From NCBI RefSeq assembly GCF_019112545.1, contig NW_025064880.1, positions 2,227,870 to 2,291,869 on the forward strand: a stretch of 64,000 bases of DNA, read 5' to 3'. A model generated the notes under the pieces. It had not been told where the DNA came from and did not search any database. It saw only the letters and a program-made list of their open reading frames with translations. This document shows, piece by piece, positions 1-10,358 of this stretch. The translations under genes and the position numbers were made by a program. Each line of letters starts with the position of its first letter. Within the stretch, counting starts at the first letter, position 1. This stretch comes from Guyanagaster necrorhizus. Its lineage: Eukaryota > Basidiomycota > Agaricomycetes > Agaricales > Physalacriaceae.

Positions 1-301
1 TGTCCTGTGGATATGGGCTGCTAGATCTGGCTTCAGATAGGATTTTAGGCAGGAGCTAGAAGAAGGTTCTGATGGAGGCAGGAATGTCATGAAATAATAG
101 ATCTGGGATTACATTTTATAAGATTTGTTGTATGTGTTAAAATACTTGATAATGCCTGACTATCCAAGCAGTAACTGATTGTCATTCTCAGCAAAGTTGA
201 ATGATCACAAGTAAGCTTAAAAGCATTTCAATAATGGCCACTAGTAGCTTGAAGAAGTTGTCTGTGAGAGGGTCTGAGAAGAATGTATTTGATGGTGGCA
301 T
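1..301 (-). pseudogene. B0 ORF1, N-terminal fragment
   Basis: The ATG at 301 (minus strand) starts the same short frame found after the primer-binding site in every lineage-B copy. It reads a short polar head, then a hydrophobic stretch of about 22 residues (FFKLLVAIIEMLLSLLVII), then QSVTAWIVRHYQ. In-frame stops in the downstream part fit C-to-T decay. Function is unknown; see the B5 copy for the full-length frame. The fragment is cut by the window edge. Confidence 0.7.
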
Positions 302-345
302 TCAGTTTCCTTTGCATCTATTGTGTATAAGGAAAGAGAAGTGAA

Positions 346-359
346 AGCTTTAAGCTAAT
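346..359 (-). other. B0 primer-binding site (self-priming type)
   Basis: The 14 nt adjoining the 5' LTR read AGCTTTAAGCTAAT on the plus strand. The predicted transcript start inside the same LTR reads AGCTTCAAGCTAAA in the element sense, one mismatch (C/T) over 13 nt. I recognised no tRNA 3' end match. This suggests priming by the element's own RNA 5' end, as in Tf1. Confidence 0.6.
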
Positions 360-818
360 TGTTAAGCTTAAGCAACACATGATCTAAACGCATGATAAAC
401 GGGTGCTGTATCATCTTTGTATAGTCATGTCTGAGTTCACTATATATGTTTATGTAATATTATGTCTCAAGACCAATACAAGTCAGCTTGAAGTAGAATG
501 GTAGAAGATAAACTTTAGCTTGAAGCTGGAATTATACAGTGAGAGCTATTCTACTTATATACTACTTGTCTATTGTGATATAAATACTCCTACTTATTGT
601 ATCTGTTCAAGTCATTGTGCTTGTTGTCTTCAAGCATCACTACTATCTACAAAAGGTTTATTGTGTGTTGTTGAGCTCATTATTGTGTCAAAAGACAATG
701 ACTGATTTGGCTTATTGTGGTGACTAAGCTGATCTCATGGTCTCAAGTGCTAGGGTTAAGCACCCTGACTAAGCATAAATAGAGGTTAAAAGCAAAATAA
801 AATAGGAAAATCATAACA
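360..818 (-). repeat. B0 5' LTR (subfamily I)
   Basis: A 459-bp LTR bounded by TGTTA and TAACA. It is colinear with the LTRs at 9201, 30166, 40359 and 48002. On the minus strand it has a TATATAAG box followed, 26 nt later, by AGCTTCAAGCTAAAG. Nearly all CpG sites have become TpG or CpA. It abuts lineage-A sequence at 819. Confidence 0.9.
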
Positions 819-1165
819 AACAGTATCACTTTCTGTTCAAGTGACCAGAATCCCACTTTAACTAATTCTACAGCCTCCACTGCATTTCTGAGACTTTCAT
901 ACCCACAGGACAATAGTCCACCCCTCTCTGAGCCTTTCAGCTCAATTCCAGGACTTCTATGTCTACCAGACTCCATCAGTCCAACTTCTAGAGCTTCACC
1001 TCATTCCAAATCTGCTCTAGGTAGCTGGCAGGCTCCATTCCTGTACAAACCTATCTATTTCTATCCTCTCTCAGAATTCTTTATTATGAAAGCACACCCA
1101 AAGATTTCCATCATATCTGCTGCTGCATTTGTCTGAGACAGTGCAGAAGAAGGCACTCAGCAGTT
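819..1165 (+). pseudogene. Element A Gag-Pol linker just upstream of RT (decayed)
   Basis: One frame stays open almost throughout and carries a Ser/Pro-rich stretch, then a segment around 1085-1160 with the residues HPKISIISAAAF followed by a TGA. This resembles the spacer that precedes RT in fungal chromoviruses. A short shift joins it to the RT frame at 1166. It has no usable start because the upstream coding part is absent, removed by the B0 insertion. Confidence 0.5.
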
Positions 1166-4130
1166 GTGCCAATAGAGTACCATGATTTTACAGACATTTT
1201 TAGCAATACTCTCTCTAAAAAGCTACTCAAACACAGGCTATACAACCTCAAAATCAACCTTGAGGAAGAAACATCTCTACTGCTCAGACCTATTTATTCC
1301 CTCTCAGAATCTGAACTCAAGGCTCTAGGAGAGTTTATTGATAATAATCTGCACAATGGATTTATTACTTTGTCCTGCTTGTTACATGAGGCTCCAGTCC
1401 TATTTGTTAAGAAGAAGACTGGTGAACTCCAACTCTGTGTCAACTACTATGATCTAAACAAAATCCCTAAGAAGAATCACTACTCTCTTCTTCTTATTTC
1501 CAATCTCCTCAACTCTGCCTGCTCTACATGCATCTACACCAAGCTCGACCTTCAATATGTCTACTATCTTGTCTGCATAGCTAAAGGAGACAAATAGAAA
1601 ACAGCCTTTCAGACCCATTATAGTTTTTTTAAATAGTATGTCATGCTTTTTGGCCTTACAAATGCTCTGGTGGCATTCCAATGATTTGTGAACAATATAT
1701 TCTCTGACATGCTCAACATATCAGTAGTAGTCTACCTTGATGACATCCTCATATATTTCAACAACTCAGAAGATCATTAGAAACATGTTCATGAGGTCTT
1801 ACACAGGCTTAGAGCTAATAGACTCTACTGCAAAGGCTTCAAATGTGAGTTCAACTGGAATTCCATGGAATACCTAGGCTACATCCTATCATCTGAAGGA
1901 CTTTGCATGTCTGAAGAAAAAGTCAAGGCTATTGTTGACTGGCCAGTGTCATGAAAAGTCAAGGATATCCAATCTTTTCTTGGCTTTGCCAACTTCTACT
2001 GTCACTTCATACATGAATATAGTGATATTGTTATTTCCCTTATACAACTCACCTGCAAGAGAACTCCATGGAAATTCAATGACAAATGCTTGGCTGCCTT
2101 CAATGGGTTGAAACAGATCTTTACACATGCTTCTATTCTGACTCACTGGATCTCTGATCAAAAGATAGTGGTAAAAACTGACATCTCCAATTATGCAATT
2201 GCAGCTATCCTCTCCATCTATCTTGAAGATGGCAAAATTCACCTCATCACCTTCTGCTCTCAGAGTCTCCACAATGCTGAACTCAACTATGACATCCATG
2301 ACAAGAAGCTTCTAGCCATTTTTGAAGCTTTTAAACATTGGCAGCACTACCTTAAAGGCTCTGCAGACTCTATTGATATCATAACAGATTATAAGAACCT
2401 TAAATACTTTGCCACCACCAAGATTCTAACCCACTGACAGGTCTGCTGGTCTGAATACCTATCTCAGTTTAATCTAGTAATCCAGTTCCATTCTGGGAAA
2501 TTTAAAGAGAAACCAGATGGACTCACTAGACAATGGGATGTCTATTCTAAAGAGAGAGATAACCAATATGCCTAAGTCAATCTCTACAATTTCTGACCTG
2601 TGTTCACCCAAGAACAACTTTCTGTGTCACTCCATACAACCTACCTCAAAGGCCCCACCCTATAGGCTAGTGCCATCATGGATATTGACAAACTCCACAT
2701 CAATATCAAATAAGCACAATTCTCTGATTCTACATCCTCTAATGGCCTCTGCCAGGCCAAGGCCACTTCTGAATCCTCTCTCTCTCAGTGGTCTATTGAC
2801 AAATCCAATATCCTTTGCTTTGAAGGCCACATCTATGTCCCAAACTCTGATGATGTCTGTCTCTATATACTATAGAACAATCATGATCACATCTTGGCAG
2901 GTCACTTTGGTCAAAACCAAACATTAGAACTAGTCTGACAGAACTACACCTGGCCAAAGATGCATGAATATGTTTGACACTGTGTTAAGTCCTGTACAGT
3001 TTGTGAGCACAATAAGACACTTAGACACTATCTCTATAGGTTACTCAAACCTTTACTGGTTCTCAAATGGTCATGAGATTCCATTTTCATGGATTTCATT
3101 AAACAACTACTAGACTCTAATAGATTTATCATTATCCTAGTAGTCATAGACCAAGCTAGCAAGCAAGCCATCTTTATCCCCACTCATGACACCATTAACT
3201 CCATGGAGCTCACTCAACTTTTCCTTATCCATATCTTCTTCAAACACAGGGTACCCAGTTATATCATATCTGATTGTGGCTCTGAATTCATCTCTCAGTT
3301 CACTTGTGCCTTAGCCATTGCTCTTAATATGGAACTCCATTTTACTTCTGGTTATCATCTGAAGGCTGATGGACAAACTAAATAGGCAAATCAAACTCTG
3401 GAACAATATATCCACATCTACTGCTCTTACCAGCAGAACAACTGGAACACCCTCTTACCTATTGCTGAGTTTGCTTACAACAATGCCTTTAATGTGTCCA
3501 CCAGGATTTTCTCATTCTTTGCCAACAAGGGTTACCACCCTAACATCACTATTCATTCTGAAAGAGACATCATCTCTGCTTGAACCCAAGACTTTGCAGT
3601 TGACCTTGACAAACTCCATCAAGTATTAAAAGATGAAATCTCCAAAGCTCAGGCTTACTATAAGATCCAAGCAGACAAGCATTGGATTCCAGCACCTCCA
3701 TTCACAGTGGATGACAAGATTTATCTCAGTTCCAAACATATCAAAACCACCAATCTAACTAGAAAATTCTTAGAGAAATACTTTGGTCCTTTTGAAATCA
3801 TAGTCTAATCTGGTTTCCACTCCTTCACTCTGAGGCTTCTGCCAGATCTCTGATTCATTTATCCAGTCTTCTATGTGTCACAATTGAAACTCATAGAAGA
3901 AAATACTATTCCTAACTGAATCCAATCACTGCCACCTCTAGTCAAAGTTGACAGAGAAGAACATTTTAAAATAGCTTAAATCCTCAACTTTAAGCTGGAC
4001 TGCTGGTTCTGCTGCCCACTGCTGTACAAGATCCAGTGGCTAGGCTATGAAGATACCAATGAAGAATTTGCTTGGTTACTGGCCTCTGAGTTCTTTGCTG
4101 ATGAATTTATCAAAGAATTCCACCATTGAT
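1166..4130 (+). pseudogene. pol: Element A Pol: RT, RNase H, integrase, chromodomain
   Basis: Copies RNA into DNA and inserts it in the genome. Visible domains: RT from 1166 with YLDDILI near 1732-1752; RNase H about 2085-2520 (acidic positions in VKTDISNY and NYDIHDKKLLAIF); integrase zinc finger H-H-C-C about 2885-3010; catalytic core with D in MDFIKQLLD (about 3090), D in ISDCGSEF (about 3275) and E in NQTLEQYI (about 3395); a degenerate chromodomain about 3955-4125. Frames are joined across roughly a dozen TGA/TAG/TAA stops, mostly explained by C-to-T or G-to-A change. A GTG opening at 1166 is not a real start. Element A differs from lineage B in every domain, so it is a separate chromovirus family. 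Confidence 0.9.
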
Positions 4131-4328
4131 ACCCAGACAAACTAGAACTCTTATTCAAAGTCATTCAAACATTTTGTTCTTAATACAACATTACTCTAGA
4201 TACCACTGGCACCCCACCTTACTATTTCAATTCTAACCACTAAATATCACTATTTCAATCACTTTTTTTACACTTTTTAAAGTCAAAATCTTATATTTAT
4301 ATTTTTTTTTCTTTTTCTCAGTCTATAA

Positions 4329-5661
4329 TCACAAGAGCCCAGCATCCAAAGAATCCACATCAAAACTCAAGCCTTTCCCTTGCTTCTTTAACTCCTCTAT
4401 ATCCTTGTCCAGCCTTTTTAGCATCACTGTCTATAAGTCCTCCATCTCCTGATCCTTCTCATTCTTGAAGACCAGATGAGCTATTTTCCACACCTCCAAC
4501 TTGGACTCTGAAAACAACTCTGAGAAAGACAACATATCATTTGACCTGTAATCATCCTGAAGACCAGCCAAAGTACTGCAGACATCTGCTATCTTGTTTG
4601 CCAACTCATTCACATGATGCATCAACTTGTATATCAATTTTGAAAGCTGATGGAGGCCAGCAGAGACCTCCATGCTATTAATCATCTCACTCATGATGAT
4701 ACTCTTGTTGAACAAACAGACAGTCTTTTTGAGCTTGCAATGAGTGCAAGTCTATCTATGGCTGGTGTCTTTGGTTACCAGATGTGCATAATAATGTGCA
4801 CCATCTTGATGACAATGCATGCAACTCTCTGAGAACAGAACTAAGTAAAGACCAATCAGAAACAAGAGAACACATACTTTTGCCACTCAACTCCTCCTCA
4901 CCCTTCACTGGCCCTAAAACCTCCAACTTCATCCTCTTCTTGAGACTGGCCACTGTCTCTGCATTACTGTCAACCACCATGCTCTGAGACTTGAACTTGC
5001 ATTTATGGCTCTTTTCTATCAGACCCATCACCTTTCTTTTATCTTTCTGCATCCTCTTCCTCCTTTCCAAGATCCTCTCTGACTCTTTTGACTCATCGTC
5101 CCCTTCAGTTCTCTTGTTGTGTCCATCCTCAGAGTCTGAGAGTGTCTGACCAATCATCTTCTTAAAACAAAGGCCAGAGCCAGGACCAAATTGCTCTGCC
5201 AGAACTTGGTGCAGCCTAAAATCAATGGCCTCTGCAGGGGTCATCTGCAATCCACTCTCCATCATGAACTCCTCCTGCAGTGCACCCTTTGCAGCTGTCT
5301 CCCTCTCCATGGCCTCCACAGCCTCCTTCTCTACAGCCTCCTATCATGCTGCCTCTGCTGCTGCCTCCTCCTTTGCTTGCTTCTCTGCTGCTAACTGAAC
5401 CTCCTCTCTCTTCCTCTCTAATTCCTCTTGCTGTACTCTCTTACAGGCCTTCTAGGCCACATGGTCTATCTGGACCCTTTCCTCCTGCTCCTGCTCTCTT
5501 TGCCATTCTAAATGGCTCTCTATAGCCTCTGCAAACTTATCCACTCTAGTTTGCCACTCCAAACAAAACAATTCTTAAGCCTCTTGAGGGCTATCAGAGG
5601 TCAACTCCCACAACAGAGGCTTGGGAGTCTTTGAGGGACAATAGTAGACAATAGAAGACAT
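4329..5661 (-). pseudogene. Antisense coiled-coil/CxxC reading frame inside element A
   Basis: Runs opposite to pol, between the pol stop and the 3' LTR. The ATG at 5661 begins a frame with a Trp-containing head, a Glu/Lys/Gln/Ala-rich region likely to form a coiled coil (about 5560-5320), then an acidic and a basic segment (5319-4860). Near 4815-4850 the frame must shift by one base. It then shows CMHC and, 20-odd residues on, CTHCKLKKTVC, a Cys pattern that could bind zinc or nucleic acid, followed by another helical stretch to a TGA at 4329-4331. Five or so nonsense codons, mostly TAG/TGA. I do not know its function. Similar coiled-coil/CxxC frames occur as hypothetical proteins in mushroom genomes (recollection, not searched). 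It could be an accessory gene of this family or captured host sequence. Confidence 0.6.
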
Positions 5662-5797
5662 TGTCAAGAATAAAAGAAAGATGGTGGTTGAAGTTGAAGA
5701 GCAAAACTCCTATGACACTAAAATTTTTCATCATGCATTCTTCCACTGAGCATCAGGATCTGTGCTCTTGAGGGCAAGAACACTAACAGGAAGATAC

Positions 5798-6292
5798 TGT
5801 TATGCATATGCCACTGGCCTCTGCATCACCTCAACCAACTATAAATTCAAACACAAGTCCCACTGGATTCCATCTATTTTCCATTAACTAATTTTATTTT
5901 ACTATTATTATTTCATATTTGTATTTCATACACTAGTATCTAGATCCTGAATATGGTAGTGAATAGTTGACACTGGAACCCAATAGATCTCAACTCAGAA
6001 TTAGCTACCAATAGTATATAAACCACATATGAGCATTATAATTACTCAGCTTGAATATCAACTTAGATAGCCATCTACACTTTATGCTCACTTCAGCTCC
6101 TCTCTATCTCATCTGTCAGATTCTGTTCTGAAGAATATTCCTCTTCACTGCTCTGATGGAACTCCATTCTGTCCATCCAAATCCTTGGGCTCTGACTTGA
6201 GGGTGACATTGTCAATAGCTTCATTGATGCCCATGCACTCTGGCAGTCTCTGCACATGCACCCAAGCCCAATTGATTGGCATGTTTCTAACA
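5798..6292 (+). repeat. Probable 3' LTR of element A
   Basis: Begins TGTTATGCATATGCC after a purine-rich AGGAAGATA and ends TTCTAACA, giving a TGTTA...TAACA pair over 495 bp. A TATATAAA box lies near 6015. The 5' partner is outside the window, so identity cannot be tested and the right boundary is tentative. Confidence 0.5.
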
Positions 6293-6452
6293 GATTGTCA
6301 AAGCCTTTTTTGATTATATCAAAAGATAGCATGATGTATGTGATAATATCATTGCAGTAGTGAAGTAACTGATAGAGAGATAGTAGAGCACAAGCAAGAT
6401 GCAAAGACAAAAAAAGACTCAGAATAGGCCTTAAAATGCAAGGCTCATAATC

Positions 6453-6652
6453 TGTTGCAGACAGATTATTTTGGGCAGTGAATAATGATCAGACTGAGTA
6501 CAATAGTCAATTGCTTATAGATTGAGATACATATGACTACTCATCTGAGTACAACAGTCAATTACTTAAGAGGCAATTGACTATTGACTCAGAACAAAAA
6601 CTGTCTATATTTATATAAGGTTGACATCAGGTACTTATATTGTCCTGCAACA
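6453..6652. repeat. 200-bp LTR-like or MITE-like unit with TGTTGCAG...CTGCAACA ends
   Basis: Perfect 8-bp inverted ends, a TTTATATAAGG box near 6609-6619, and an internal pair of repeats (GAGTACAATAGTCAATTGC near 6497 and GAGTACAACAGTCAATTAC near 6549) followed by the inverted copy GCAATTGACTATTGACTC. TGTTG...CAACA ends are common in Copia LTRs, so a solo Copia-type LTR is my first guess and a small DNA element the second. No clear target duplication. Confidence 0.45.
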
Positions 6653-7398
6653 GCTTTAGACTCTGAAGTTTGAAGAGGCTGAGAAGAGCCACTCCAGCAC
6701 TTCAGCTGCCAAGATCATTAACATTCTTTACATGGATCCAAACTCTACTATGGTCAATGACTTTGAATTTCTCAATTTCACATATGGAAGATAGTAACTT
6801 ATATCACTAAACTCTTGTCACCTTCAAAAGCAAAAAAAGTAATAATCTTTGTGCTATAATACTCAGAGGATAATATGACAGACAGAGACTTAAAGAAGAT
6901 TGTGGAGGGGTGTATAATAAGAGCATTGAGAGAAGAGAATAGGAAGGGTTGTCACCACCATATATACTGCATAGACAAGAATAGTTTCTGCACAAATAGT
7001 CTATGATATAGCTTCCTGCAAAGAATGTAGAAAAACCACCAAGCTGGCAAGAAATATCATAAGAGCCAGATGCATGAGGACAGGAAAGAGTCTTATAATG
7101 ACTTGGATATACCACTTTTGGAAATCAGCATATCAGAACTGATGAGTAAAACTACAGTCACATAATGTTTCAGACAGCAGAATAATATAATGGTAAAGCC
7201 ACTGTTCCACCAGAATAGCAATAAAAGCAGTCATCAGGCCAAGGAAAAGGCTGGTGAAGCAGAGTCTGTTCACTCAGACATCTGTGGTAGTAGAAACAAA
7301 GATAATATTAGAGTTCAGTGGAGAGGAAGTAATAGCATTGACTGAAAAACTATTGGCAATAGCATATTGAATAAGGATTAACTCAAAAGGCAGAGATG
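6653..7398. other. Unassigned AT-rich stretch
   Basis: Only short frames are present. None has a recognisable domain, codon structure or start context, and no repeat of this stretch was noticed elsewhere in the window. It may be older decayed repeat or host intergenic DNA into which the other elements inserted. Confidence 0.4.
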
Positions 7399-7853
7399 TG
7401 TTATGATTTTCTCCATATCTTTTCTTCTTTTTATCTTATCAGAGTGCTTATCTTATTTTAAGTGCTTTCTCAAAGAGTATGAGAGAATTAGATAATCACA
7501 ACAGATGAGGTGCTATTGTACTCAGTTGCCTCATCCACAGACAATTTCCTATTGTCTTACCTCCAACAACCAGGCAGGACCAGCATTGTAGCACAGAACA
7601 GTACAATAGGCAGTAGTTATATTTATTATGAGCTGAGCAGTATATAAGGAGAATAGCTCTTGCTGTAGTAGTTCAGCTTTGAGCTATAAGTTTATCTCAC
7701 ACTATCTTCTCTTGAGCCTAGCCTGTCTCTGGCCTTGAAGCACTTTACCTATCAGAACACATTAAGTGGACTCTAGTGTGACTGTATGAACACAATACAG
7801 CCCTAGTTTATCATATATTCAGATTATGTGCCAAGGCACCTCAGCCTTTTCAT
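7399..7853 (+). repeat. Solo LTR related to lineage B, plus orientation
   Basis: Starts TGTTATGATTTTC like the C element LTR, and has TATATAAG followed 26 nt later by AGCTTTGAGCTATAAGTTTATC, the lineage-B transcript-start motif. Further on, TAGTTTATCATATATTCAG parallels the LTR 3' part. There is no primer-binding site, polypurine tract or coding sequence on either side, so it looks like a recombined solo LTR. The right end (about 7853) is uncertain because the usual TAACA is not preserved. Confidence 0.6.
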
Positions 7854-9200
7854 TTTCTTGTTCTTCAGTCTTTATATTCTCATCATGCATGATGGTCTGG
7901 CTCTATCTTGGGTTCAAGCTTGAGGATCCTGTTGACATGCTAGTATTAAAAAGCTGTCAAGCACTACAGCTAATTATATTCACTGGTATAGGAGCCCCAT
8001 GATAGAGGCATGAATGCTAAGCACTAGAATAAGTGCCCAAGTGTGGAGCAGACTGGATACTGAATAAGAGGAACTGTCCACCAATAAGTTGAAAAGCTAA
8101 AACAGGAAATCACCACTGACAAAGATATACTTATAACCATTCTAATATGGGTCTGTCTTGAGACTACTTCAAACCAGAAAGGGCTCAAGTTTGTTGACAT
8201 AAAAATAAGGTTAGAGTTTCTTCCTACATAGTACTAGCAATATTCATGCTTATAGAGTCTTTCACTGAGCATCATTAGAATGGTTCTTGATGCATGAACT
8301 GATGATAGAGCTGCATATCTCTCATGATTCTTGTCACTCCAAAGGTTAACCCATCTATTCTCAGTAATGATGCCACTTCTGAGTCTCTTTGTTGAAGGTT
8401 TTTAACCTTTGCTAGACACTTTATAATACTAAGATGATCTATGAATAGAGCAGACTGCAAGTGGAACATTGGATAGTATAGATTATAAAAGCAAAAGCAC
8501 TGCTCTATCAGACATCAGAGAAAGTTTACTTGGTTTCTATAATGAAATTTAACTTATAAGCTCTGTCAGCATAGACTATACAACTTTTTTCTTTTGTTTG
8601 CCATCTTACTCTAACAATTGAAAAGAATGATACAAAGAATAACTGCTGGATGATCTATAACTGCTTGCACTCTAAAAATAGTTTTATTCCATCTAGTTTG
8701 AGTCATACATTGTGAGCAAAACTTTTGTATGACTTCATCCTGCAGAAATCAGACTGATTGCATACTATAAACTTATAAAAATATATGTGAATTGCCACTT
8801 TCTGATATATTTTTTGAATTTATAGCACTAATGTGAAGCATTTTTAGCACATTGCATGTCAAGATTTCAATCTTCAGATGGTACTAATTCTCATTGGTGA
8901 CTTCCTGATACTAATGTTTACTTCCTCATAGCACCAGTCTTAGTCCTTGGCATGAAGAAACTATCATGAAACTAGATATAAAGCAGGCCATCTTTGGTGT
9001 ATTTCATTCTTTAGTGAAATTGGCATCTACTGGCAAGTGCTTCAACTTATTTAAGCTCAAGCACATGAAGTTGAACAAGGCATTCCACATATGAAGTGTT
9101 GATCTTCACTGGTATATGCCATCCTTGTGCTATTCACATTGCTGTATCATCATGTTGGATTAGCAAGCAAGAGCTCTATTGTATCCCACCAGCCAAGCTT
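7854..9200. other. Unassigned stretch left of element B1
   Basis: No frame longer than about 65 codons and no recognisable protein, RNA gene or repeat. Its GC content and lack of CpG resemble the decayed elements around it. This is the apparent pre-insertion DNA into which B1 landed at 9201. Confidence 0.4.
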
Positions 9201-9659
9201 TGTTAAGCTCAAGTGACACATGGCCTAAACATGTGATAAACAGATGCTGTATCGTCTTTGTACAGTCACATCTGAGTTTATTATATGTGTTTGTATGATA
9301 GTGTATCTCAAGGCCAATACAAGCCAGCTCAAAATAGAATGATAAAAGACAAACTTTAGCTCAAAGCTGAGATTATACAGCAAGAGCTATTCTACTTATA
9401 TACTATTTGTCCATTGGGATAAATATAATACTACTTATTGTGTCTGTCTGAGTCTTTGTGCTCTTTGTCCTTGAGCATTGTTACTGTCTATAAAGATATT
9501 GTTGTGCATTGTCAGCATTGCTATTGCATCAGAGGACAATGATAAACTTGGCCTTGTTGTAGTGACTAAGCTGGTCCCATAGTCCTAAGTGCTGGTGTAG
9601 GCACTCTGACTAAGCACAGATAGGGGTTAAAGTAAAAGAAAAGTGGAAAAATCATAACA
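9201..9659 (-). repeat. B1 3' LTR (subfamily I)
   Basis: 459 bp, TGTTA...TAACA, followed on the right by the polypurine tract. TATATAAG then 26 nt then AGCTTTGAGCTAAA on the minus strand. Same length as the B0 LTR. Confidence 0.9.
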
Positions 9660-9675
9660 TTACCCCTCCCTTAAG
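9660..9675 (-). other. B1 polypurine tract
   Basis: Reads CTTAAGGGAGGGGTAA in the element sense and touches the 3' LTR. The CTTAAG-purine-TAA pattern recurs at the same place in B2, B3, B4, B5, B6 and C. It is the expected primer site for plus-strand DNA synthesis. Confidence 0.85.
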
Positions 9676-9832
9676 ATCATCATCCTGATGGATCAATTAA
9701 GAGAGAGTTCATAATCTTGTATAGCATCATCAGCAGTCATGCATTTTTCATTGACCTATTGATTAGATTCTGGTCCATAGTCCTTTCAGCTGACCAAATA
9801 ATTGACAGTTATTATTATATCACCCCTTTTGA
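9676..9832 (-). pseudogene. pol: B1 Pol C-terminus (second half of chromodomain)
   Basis: Minus-strand reading gives the end of the chromodomain (YLVS, a TGA at the Trp position, KDYGPESNQ, then ADDAIQDYELSLN and a stop). The frame is broken at 9832 by the C insertion and resumes at 18003. Confidence 0.75.
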
Positions 9833-10302
9833 TGTTATAATTTTCTCTAATTCTTTTCTTTTTGAGTTATGTGACACCCTCTATTTAAGCTTAGTCAGGG
9901 CATCTAGACCAGTGCTTAGGACTATGGGATGAGACTTAGTCATCACAACTGGCCAAGTCTGATATTGTCTTTCAATGCAACAGCATTGTCCAATGATGCA
10001 CAAACAGCCTTTTATGTATAGTAATGATGTCCAGAGACAAAGAGTATAATGAATCCAGAGGCTCACAATAGGTAGTACTATTCTTAGCTGCAATCTGTAC
10101 AGTATTTAAGAATGCTCACTTTTGCTGGTGATTCCCAGCTTTGAGCTAAAGTTTATCTATACTATTCTACTCTTGAGCTAACTCTAAAAGGCCTTGTGAC
10201 ACACTGCTCTGATTATATCTGTGAATCCAGTTGATCACTCAAAATGCAAAGTGACTTTTGTTTATCATGTGTAGTCAGTCCATATGATGCTTGGGTCTAA
10301 CA
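9833..10302 (+). repeat. C 5' LTR
   Basis: 470 bp, TGTTA...TAACA. Promoter TATTTAAG at 10103 and the predicted transcript start at 10137 lie inside. A run of about 40 nt around the start site is identical in both LTRs, whereas the rest differs at many C/T and G/A positions. Confidence 0.92.
10103..10149 (+). promoter_or_regulatory. C promoter: TATA box and predicted transcript start
   Basis: TATTTAAG at 10103-10110 is followed after exactly 26 nt by AGCTTTGAGCTAA (10137-10149). That spacing is normal for a TATA-directed start. The 13 nt equal the complement of the primer-binding site at 10303-10316, so the 5' end of the RNA could serve as its own primer. Inferred from sequence only. Confidence 0.7.
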
Positions 10303-10316
10303 ATTAGCTCAAAGCT
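10303..10316 (+). other. C primer-binding site, complementary to the element's own RNA 5' end
   Basis: ATTAGCTCAAAGCT directly follows the 5' LTR. Its reverse complement AGCTTTGAGCTAAT matches 10137-10149 at 13 consecutive positions. This is the Tf1-like self-priming layout. Confidence 0.75.
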
Positions 10317-10358
10317 CTTGGCATCTCTTTCTCAAGCCTAATTGTGCTGAGAAACTGA

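Larger units (their letters stand above)
1..359 (-). mobile_element. B0: 5' end of a lineage-B Ty3/gypsy element running off the left edge
   Basis: The stretch left of the LTR at 360-818 matches the 5' leader of the better preserved copy B5 (47640-48001). On the minus strand it therefore reads 5' LTR, primer-binding site, then the start of ORF1, and the rest of the element lies outside the window. Because the element ends exactly where lineage-A coding sequence begins (819), B0 inserted into element A. Its far end and target duplication cannot be seen here. Confidence 0.85.
819..6292 (+). mobile_element. Element A: truncated chromovirus of a second Ty3/gypsy lineage
   Basis: Holds, in order, the protease-RT linker, RT, RNase H, integrase and chromodomain on the plus strand (to about 4130), an antisense reading frame (5661-4329), and a probable 3' LTR (5798-6292). 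The RT and integrase sequences are clearly different from lineage B. The left part (5' LTR, Gag, protease) was separated by insertion of B0 and lies outside the window. Many stops of TGA/TAG/TAA type show the copy is dead. Confidence 0.85.

Noticed and set aside
4756..5319. 187-codon frame as a host gene
   Set aside because: It is flanked by pol and the 3' LTR of element A, carries decay-type stops upstream, and needs a frameshift to reach its Cys cluster. An element-borne pseudogene is the simpler reading.
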